This document shows positions 5,508-8,810 of a stretch of DNA of 8,810 nucleotides, piece by piece; positions within the stretch are counted from its first letter, which is position 1, and every line of letters begins with the position of its first letter. Under the pieces are notes generated by a model. That model did not search any database. It saw only the letters and a program-made list of their open reading frames with translations, and was not told the origin of the DNA. This DNA is from Natronomonas sp. Lineage in GTDB: Archaea; Halobacteriota; Halobacteria; Halobacteriales; Haloarculaceae. The translations under genes were made by a program, and so were the position numbers. The DNA is taken from NCBI GenBank assembly GCA_007135435.1, contig SLIW01000314.1:1-8810 (forward strand), read 5' to 3'.

Positions 5508-6416
5508 TCACTCGCCGTCACGGTGGCTGAGGTAGCCAAGGACCCCCCGGACGTCGCCTTCGAGTCCCATGCTCCCCCACTCCGGCCGGAGCGCCTCGGC
5601 GATGGTCTCGGGGTCGTCGTGTGTCTCCGTGGCCCGCTCCACCGCCGCGACCCACTCCGGCAGCTGCCGTTCGTAGGTCTCGAGGCGGGCCATCGCGTCG
5701 GTCGCCACGCCGAAGTGCGGGTAGCAGTTCACGTCCGGCTCGAACGACTGCAGCCGCCGGACGGTCTCGACGGCGTCCTCCAGGTCGAAGCTGGGCGGCT
5801 GCGTCGTCGGGGTGATGCGTCCGTCGAAGAGCATCCCGGCGGCGTCGGCGGTGAACAGCACCCCGGTCGTCGGGTCGAAGAAGCAGGCCTGGTGTGGCGC
5901 GTGGCCGGGCGCGTCGATCACCTCGAGCGCCCGGTCGCCGAGGTCGATGTGGTCGCCGTCTGTGAGCGGCCGCGCCCGCTCGGCGGGAACGAGCCCGGGG
6001 ACGCCGTACGGCGCCGGCTCGCCGATAGCCTCCTCGACGCCCCGCTTCAGCCGCTCGAGCAGCTCGGGGTCGGTGAGGAAGTCGACGCCCCGCTCGTGGC
6101 AGTGGACGGTGGCGTTCGGGCAGGCGCGCGCCAGCTCGCCCGTCCCCCCGGCGTGGTCGAGGTGGACGTGGGTCGGGACGAGGTGTGCGACGTCCGCGGG
6201 ATCGACCCCCACCTCGTCGAGGGCCACGAGCACCGCCCCGGGTGTCGTGTCGGCCGTGCCGGTGTCGACGAGCGCGGGCTCGGGCGTGTCCAGCAGGTAG
6301 ATCGCGAGCCGACCCGGCGTGTCCTCCAGCAGGCCGTCGATCAGGTAGACGTCGTCCGTCCCGGGTACCCGTTCGATCGCGGCGTCGCCGCGGCGCCCGT
6401 CCTCGCTGTCCGTCAT
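5508..6416 (-). CDS. MBL-fold metallo-hydrolase
   Basis: A 302-residue soluble hydrolase of the metallo-beta-lactamase superfamily. The metal ligands are complete: THVHLDH gives H83, H85, D87 and H88; GHAPHQ gives H172; FTADAAG gives D191; and YPHFG gives H234. That is a two-metal, normally two-zinc, site. The core spans about residues 20-240. The last 60 residues form helices (MARLETYERQLPEWVAAVERA) and a tail with GVLGYLSHR. Superfamily members hydrolyse thioesters, lactones, phosphodiesters and other esters. The substrate here is not evident; a glyoxalase II-like or lactonase activity is possible. The start ATG at 6416 is followed by 13 acidic residues. Only a weak candidate box (CTCAAGG, about 27 bases upstream) is visible. 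It is divergent from mch. Confidence 0.9.
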   Translation of the reverse strand: MTDSEDGRRGDAAIERVPGTDDVYLIDGLLEDTPGRLAIYLLDTPEPALVDTGTADTTPGAVLVALDEVGVDPADVAHLVPTHVHLDHAGGTGELARACPNATVHCHERGVDFLTDPELLERLKRGVEEAIGEPAPYGVPGLVPAERARPLTDGDHIDLGDRALEVIDAPGHAPHQACFFDPTTGVLFTADAAGMLFDGRITPTTQPPSFDLEDAVETVRRLQSFEPDVNCYPHFGVATDAMARLETYERQLPEWVAAVERATETHDDPETIAEALRPEWGSMGLEGDVRGVLGYLSHRDGE

Positions 6417-6470
6417 CGTGTGGGCGTCGGCCGGCGAACGCCTTGAGTGTCGCGCTCCCCGGCAGTCATC

Positions 6471-6560
6471 CGAGCCGAGCCGAGCCGATCGACTCCAGAT
6501 CGACCCGATCCGACCCGTGCTGTGCTGTGCTGTGCTGTGCCGTGCCGTGCCGTGCCGTGC
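6471..6560. repeat. Degenerate pentanucleotide repeat between MBL hydrolase and mch
   Basis: Ninety bases read in a constant 5-base register. They are CGAGC three times, CGATC, two irregular units (GACTC, CAGAT), CGACC, CGATC, CGACC, CGTGC, TGTGC four times, then CGTGC four times. Sixteen of 18 units fit YGWNC. The cleanest part (6517-6561) is (GTGCT)4(GTGCC)5. It lies between the divergent starts, ending 20 bases before the mch TATA-like box. Slippage during replication would change promoter spacing in 5-base steps. Any effect on expression is inference. Confidence 0.9.
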
Positions 6561-6579
6561 CGAGGGGACGCCACCAACC

Positions 6580-6586
6580 CTTTAGC
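6580..6586 (+). promoter_or_regulatory. TATA-like box of mch
   Basis: CTTTAGC is centred 26 bases before the ATG at 6609. It is the only AT-rich element downstream of the pentanucleotide repeat and predicts a leaderless mch transcript. Confidence 0.55.
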
Positions 6587-6608
6587 CGGGTCCGCCCGAC
6601 CGTCACGT

Positions 6609-7547
6609 ATGGAGAGTCTCAACCGGATGGCCCTGGAGCTGGTGGACGAGGCCATCGACTTCGCCGACGAGCTGGCCATCGAGGTCCACGAGCTGGACAA
6701 CGGCGCCGTCGTCCTGGACTTCGGGGTCGACGCCGTCGGCGGCGTCGAGGCGGGCCTGCTGCTGGCAGAGATCCAGACCGGCGGCCTCGCGACCGTCCAG
6801 GTGGGCGTCGACGACGTCGCGGCCGCGCCGCTGACCCACGTCGAGACCTCGACCGACCACCCCGCGATGGCCCTGCTGTGCGCGCAGAAGGCCGGCTGGG
6901 AGCTGGCCGTCGACGACTTCGAGGGGCTCGGCGGCGGCCCCGCCCGCGCCCTCGTCGCCGAGGAGGAGGAGTTCCAGCGTGTCGGCTACCGCGACGCGTC
7001 GGACTTCGCGGTGCTGGCGGTCGAGAGCGACGCGCTCCCCACGGCGGCCACCGCCGAGCACGTCGCCGAGCGGACGGGCGTGCCCACCTCGAGCGTCTAC
7101 CTCCCGACGTTCTCGACCGCGAGCGTCACCGGCAGCGTCAACATCGCCGCTCGCGCCTCCGAACTCGCGGCGTTCCGGCTCTCGGAGCTGGGCTACGACC
7201 CGCTCGACCTGCTGACCGTCACCGGCGTCGCACCGGTCGCACCCGTCGCCGCCGACGAGCCCTCGGCGATGGCGCGGACCAACGACGCGCTGGCCTACGG
7301 CGGCCGCGTCCACGCGACGGTCGACGCCGACTTCGACCGCTTCGAGGAGGTCGCCTCGACGGCTGCCGACGACTACGGCCGACCCTTCGCGGACATCTTC
7401 GAGGAGCACGGCTGGGACTTCCACGAGGTCCCCGTGGATGTCTTCGCGCCCGCCCAGGTCACCATCGACGTCGTCGGGGAGGGCGTCCGGGTGGTCGGCC
7501 GGACGGACGAGGACCTGCTCGCCGAGAGCTTCGGCCTCGAGGGCTGA
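6609..7547 (+). CDS. mch: Methenyltetrahydromethanopterin (or -folate) cyclohydrolase
   Basis: Mch interconverts the N5,N10-methenyl and formyl forms of the pterin one-carbon carrier. Haloarchaea use a folate-type carrier, so the substrate here is probably methenyl-tetrahydrofolate or a relative (inference). The protein has 312 residues, the usual family length. Landmarks are MESLNRMALELVDEA at the start, IQTGG (55-59), the HPAMALLCAQKAGWEL block (84-99), GGGPARAL (108-115), FSTASVTGSVNIAARASELAAFRL (168-191), DLLTVTGVAPVAP (200-212) and MARTNDALAYGG (221-232). R182 and E185 are spaced like the Arg and Glu recalled as important in Archaeoglobus Mch. I chose the ATG at 6609; an in-frame extension through the pentanucleotide repeat (to 6447) is rejected. 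It is first in an operon with the next gene, 6 bases downstream. Confidence 0.93.
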   Translation: MESLNRMALELVDEAIDFADELAIEVHELDNGAVVLDFGVDAVGGVEAGLLLAEIQTGGLATVQVGVDDVAAAPLTHVETSTDHPAMALLCAQKAGWELAVDDFEGLGGGPARALVAEEEEFQRVGYRDASDFAVLAVESDALPTAATAEHVAERTGVPTSSVYLPTFSTASVTGSVNIAARASELAAFRLSELGYDPLDLLTVTGVAPVAPVAADEPSAMARTNDALAYGGRVHATVDADFDRFEEVASTAADDYGRPFADIFEEHGWDFHEVPVDVFAPAQVTIDVVGEGVRVVGRTDEDLLAESFGLEG

Positions 7548-7553
7548 TCGGCC

Positions 7554-8081
7554 GTGCGGTACAAGGCCTGTCCCGAGCCGGTCGACGACATCGAGGGGCT
7601 GCTCGCGATCGCTGCCGCGGTCCCGGAGGAAGCCGACGCGGAGGCGTCCTGCTGTGCGCGCCTCGTCGAGTCGACCGACCTGGACGACGAGGACGAGGCG
7701 GCCGACTGGCTCGTCTTCCTCCGTGCGCTGGGCCTCGCCGAGGAGACCGACGGGGGGAGCTACCGTCGCTCGCCCACTGTGCCCGCTGCCGACCGACTCG
7801 CCGGATCGTTCCGGGAACGTGTCTACCTCGCCGACGAAGTCCTCGACGCGCTCGAGGGCGTCGACGGGCCCGTCGACGCTGGTGGGGTACTCGAGCACGT
7901 CCGCGCCACCCTCCCCGAACGACGGTGGCCTCCCGGTACTGGTACCGCAGGACTCGACGCGGACGAGGCGGCTCGAGAGCGCCTCCGGCGGCTCCTCGCG
8001 TGGGCCGTCGTCCTCGGGCTGGCGACACGCGTCGACGGTGGGTACGTATCGAGTGGAACCCATATCGACCAGACCGGTTGA
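7554..8081 (+). CDS. Unknown helical protein downstream of mch (175 aa)
   Basis: The start is GTG, 6 bases after the mch stop; MRYKACPEPVDDIEGLL opens a compact, Ala/Glu/Leu-rich helical protein. Residues 1-95 and 96-175 each look like a winged-helix-type unit. One has helices then a strand pair at GLAEETDGGSYRRSP; the other has helices then GLATRVDGGYVSSG. This suggests an internal duplication of a small helix-wing module. There are three cysteines (C6, C33, C34), no membrane segment and no enzyme motif. I do not recognise the family. Coupling to mch could mean a regulator or partner in one-carbon metabolism. DNA binding is possible but unproven; an HTH recognition helix is not clear. Confidence 0.75.
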   Translation: MRYKACPEPVDDIEGLLAIAAAVPEEADAEASCCARLVESTDLDDEDEAADWLVFLRALGLAEETDGGSYRRSPTVPAADRLAGSFRERVYLADEVLDALEGVDGPVDAGGVLEHVRATLPERRWPPGTGTAGLDADEAARERLRRLLAWAVVLGLATRVDGGYVSSGTHIDQTG

Positions 8082-8101
8082 GAAGCAGCCAGTGCGCAAG
8101 C

Positions 8102-8148
8102 GAGACGGCCTGCTACCGTCGAGTGACCCCCTCGACCGGCACCGTCTC
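8102..8148 (+). other. Nested inverted repeat after the mch operon
   Basis: GAGACGG (8102-8108) pairs with CCGTCTC (8142-8148), enclosing GTCGAG (8118-8123) paired with CTCGAC (8131-8136). It starts 21 bases after the stop of the mch operon, in the 192-base gap 8082-8273, which otherwise holds only the IF5A promoter. It could be a 3' UTR or termination structure. No T-run follows, and stems arise easily by chance at this G+C content. Confidence 0.3.
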
Positions 8149-8243
8149 CGAGGCCCAGGAACGTCGCGTCGGGTACGCTCGCCTGTCGTGGATGGTCACC
8201 CTTCGACGACAATCCCTTGTCGCGGACGGTCGCTTCCAAACCG

Positions 8244-8249
8244 TTTATA
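8244..8249 (+). promoter_or_regulatory. TATA box of the IF5A gene
   Basis: TTTATA, within CCGTTTATACGG, is centred 27 bases before the ATG at 8274. It is the clearest TATA box on the plus strand and fits a strong, leaderless promoter expected for a highly expressed translation factor. Confidence 0.75.
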
Positions 8250-8273
8250 CGGCATCGATGGAAAGCGGTGCGT

Positions 8274-8648
8274 ATGCCGAGAGAGCAGACCGAGGTCCGG
8301 GACCTCCAGGAAGGCAACTACGTGATGATCGACGACGTCCCCTGCAAGATCAACGCCTACAGCACGTCGAAGCCCGGCAAACACGGCAGCGCCAAGGCGC
8401 GCATCGAGGGGGTCGGCGTCTTCGACGGCCAGAAGCGCAACTTCACCCAGCCCGTCGACGCGAAGGTGTGGGTCCCGATCATCGAGCGGAAGGGCGGCCA
8501 GGTCGTCTCCGTCTCTGGCGACGACATGCAGGTGATGGACCTCGACACCTACGAGACCATCACGATGCGGATCCCCGACGGCCTCGACCCGTCGTCGAAC
8601 GACGAGATCGAGTACCTCGAGTACGAGAGCCAGCGCAAGGTCGTCTGA
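8274..8648 (+). CDS. Translation factor IF5A (aIF5A)
   Basis: This archaeal homologue of eIF5A and EF-P binds ribosomes and helps peptide-bond formation at stalling sequences. It has 124 residues. The N-terminal SH3-like domain holds the modification loop [15 protein letters not shown] (residues 31-45), in which K36 of PGKHG is the lysine converted to deoxyhypusine or hypusine. The C-terminal OB-fold domain runs from about residue 70 to the end. The start [14 protein letters not shown] is preferred over the in-frame ATG-less extension to 8217, because the TATA box at 8244 lies inside that extension and sits 27 bases before 8274. The agmatinase gene follows 10 bases after the stop, so the modification substrate and a modification enzyme are likely co-transcribed. 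Confidence 0.96.
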   Translation: MPREQTEVRDLQEGNYVMIDDVPCKINAYSTSKPGKHGSAKARIEGVGVFDGQKRNFTQPVDAKVWVPIIERKGGQVVSVSGDDMQVMDLDTYETITMRIPDGLDPSSNDEIEYLEYESQRKVV

Positions 8649-8658
8649 GGCCCGGTCC

Positions 8659-8810
8659 ATGGGCGAGTTCCCCGGCGCGAGCGCCGACCCCGACGACGCG
8701 CGCTACGCCGTCGTCGGGGCGCCGCTGGACGTCTCCACCACCTTCCGTCCCGGCGCCCGCTTCGGGCCCGAGCGGGTCCGCCGGTTCGCCCGCCCGTTCG
8801 ACGACTACGA
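8659..8810 (+). CDS. speB: Agmatinase / ureohydrolase family, N-terminal part (runs off window)
   Basis: The first 50 codons are visible: MGEFPGASADPDDARYAVVGAP, then LDVSTTFRPGARFGPERVRRFARPF. The GAPLD...T..PGARFGP..VR block is the typical N-terminal strand and loop of arginase/agmatinase family enzymes; the metal-binding motifs lie beyond the edge. Agmatinase hydrolyses agmatine to putrescine and urea. In haloarchaea work on IF5A indicates that the agmatinase homologue acts in deoxyhypusine formation, with agmatine as the side-chain donor. The position 10 bases after the IF5A stop fits this. A GAGG (8647-8650) lies 8 bases before the ATG and might serve as a weak ribosome-binding site for this downstream gene. 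Confidence 0.88.
   Translation, partial: MGEFPGASADPDDARYAVVGAPLDVSTTFRPGARFGPERVRRFARPFDDY

Noticed and set aside
6447..6608. N-terminal extension of mch through the pentanucleotide repeat
   Set aside because: It reads Cys/Arg/Pro low-complexity from the repeat and contains the promoter, and the typical Mch start (MESLNRMALELV) is at 6609.
6603..8099. 498-codon open frame on the minus strand across mch and the next gene
   Set aside because: Long antisense frames are expected in GC-rich haloarchaeal genes. It has no recognisable domain, while the plus frames do.
8082..8273. tRNA or other known structured RNA gene in the gap
   Set aside because: No cloverleaf, T-loop or conserved RNA motif could be found; only the nested stem and the IF5A promoter are seen.
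1..8810. A defence island or other undescribed multi-gene system
   Set aside because: The genes are mostly housekeeping or single enzymes with no nuclease, helicase, toxin or mobile signature. The best candidates for novelty are the small unknown gene pairs listed separately.

Overview
This window is a piece of a haloarchaeal chromosome (class Halobacteria). The evidence is very high G+C, acidic proteins rich in Asp and Glu with few Lys, archaea-specific genes (a DUF2240 protein, methenyl-tetrahydromethanopterin cyclohydrolase, archaeal IF5A), and AT-rich TATA-like boxes about 26-28 bases before start codons with no Shine-Dalgarno, the pattern of leaderless haloarchaeal transcripts. I see no insertion sequence, integrase, CRISPR array, tRNA or rRNA, and gene density is that of an ordinary chromosomal core region.

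Layout. Bases 1-281 hold the 3' end of an unrecognised gene. Then come a 68-residue zinc-finger protein (398-604, +) and a 79-residue protein of unknown function (789-1028, +). On the minus strand lies a two-gene operon of a winged-helix regulator (1415-1690) followed by a three-helix membrane protein (1113-1409). A 387-base gap rich in repeated motifs separates this operon from a divergent cupin protein (2078-2671, +). Next come pyrF for UMP synthesis (2700-3524, -), a 309-base gap with a 16-base tandem repeat, and a HAD hydrolase (3834-4508, +). The HAD gene overlaps tail to tail the second gene of a minus-strand pair, DUF2240 (4922-5362) and an unknown 154-residue protein (4458-4922). A metallo-beta-lactamase-fold hydrolase (5508-6416, -) is divergent from mch (6609-7547, +), with a degenerate five-base repeat between them. 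mch is followed at 6 bases by an unknown helical protein (7554-8081, +). The window ends with the IF5A gene (8274-8648, +) and the first 50 codons of an agmatinase (8659 onward).

Functional links. The clearest is IF5A next to agmatinase. In haloarchaea the lysine of IF5A is modified by a route in which agmatine is used and agmatinase finishes the residue, so substrate and enzyme are probably co-transcribed. mch belongs to one-carbon carrier metabolism and pyrF to pyrimidine synthesis. The regulator/membrane-protein pair probably forms its own small module, and the composite motif in the gap in front of it is a candidate operator. I did not find a convincing undescribed multi-gene system. The points most worth a second look are the non-coding repeats (1809-1966, 3674-3734, 6471-6560), the 51-base convergent overlap, and the uncharacterised small genes.
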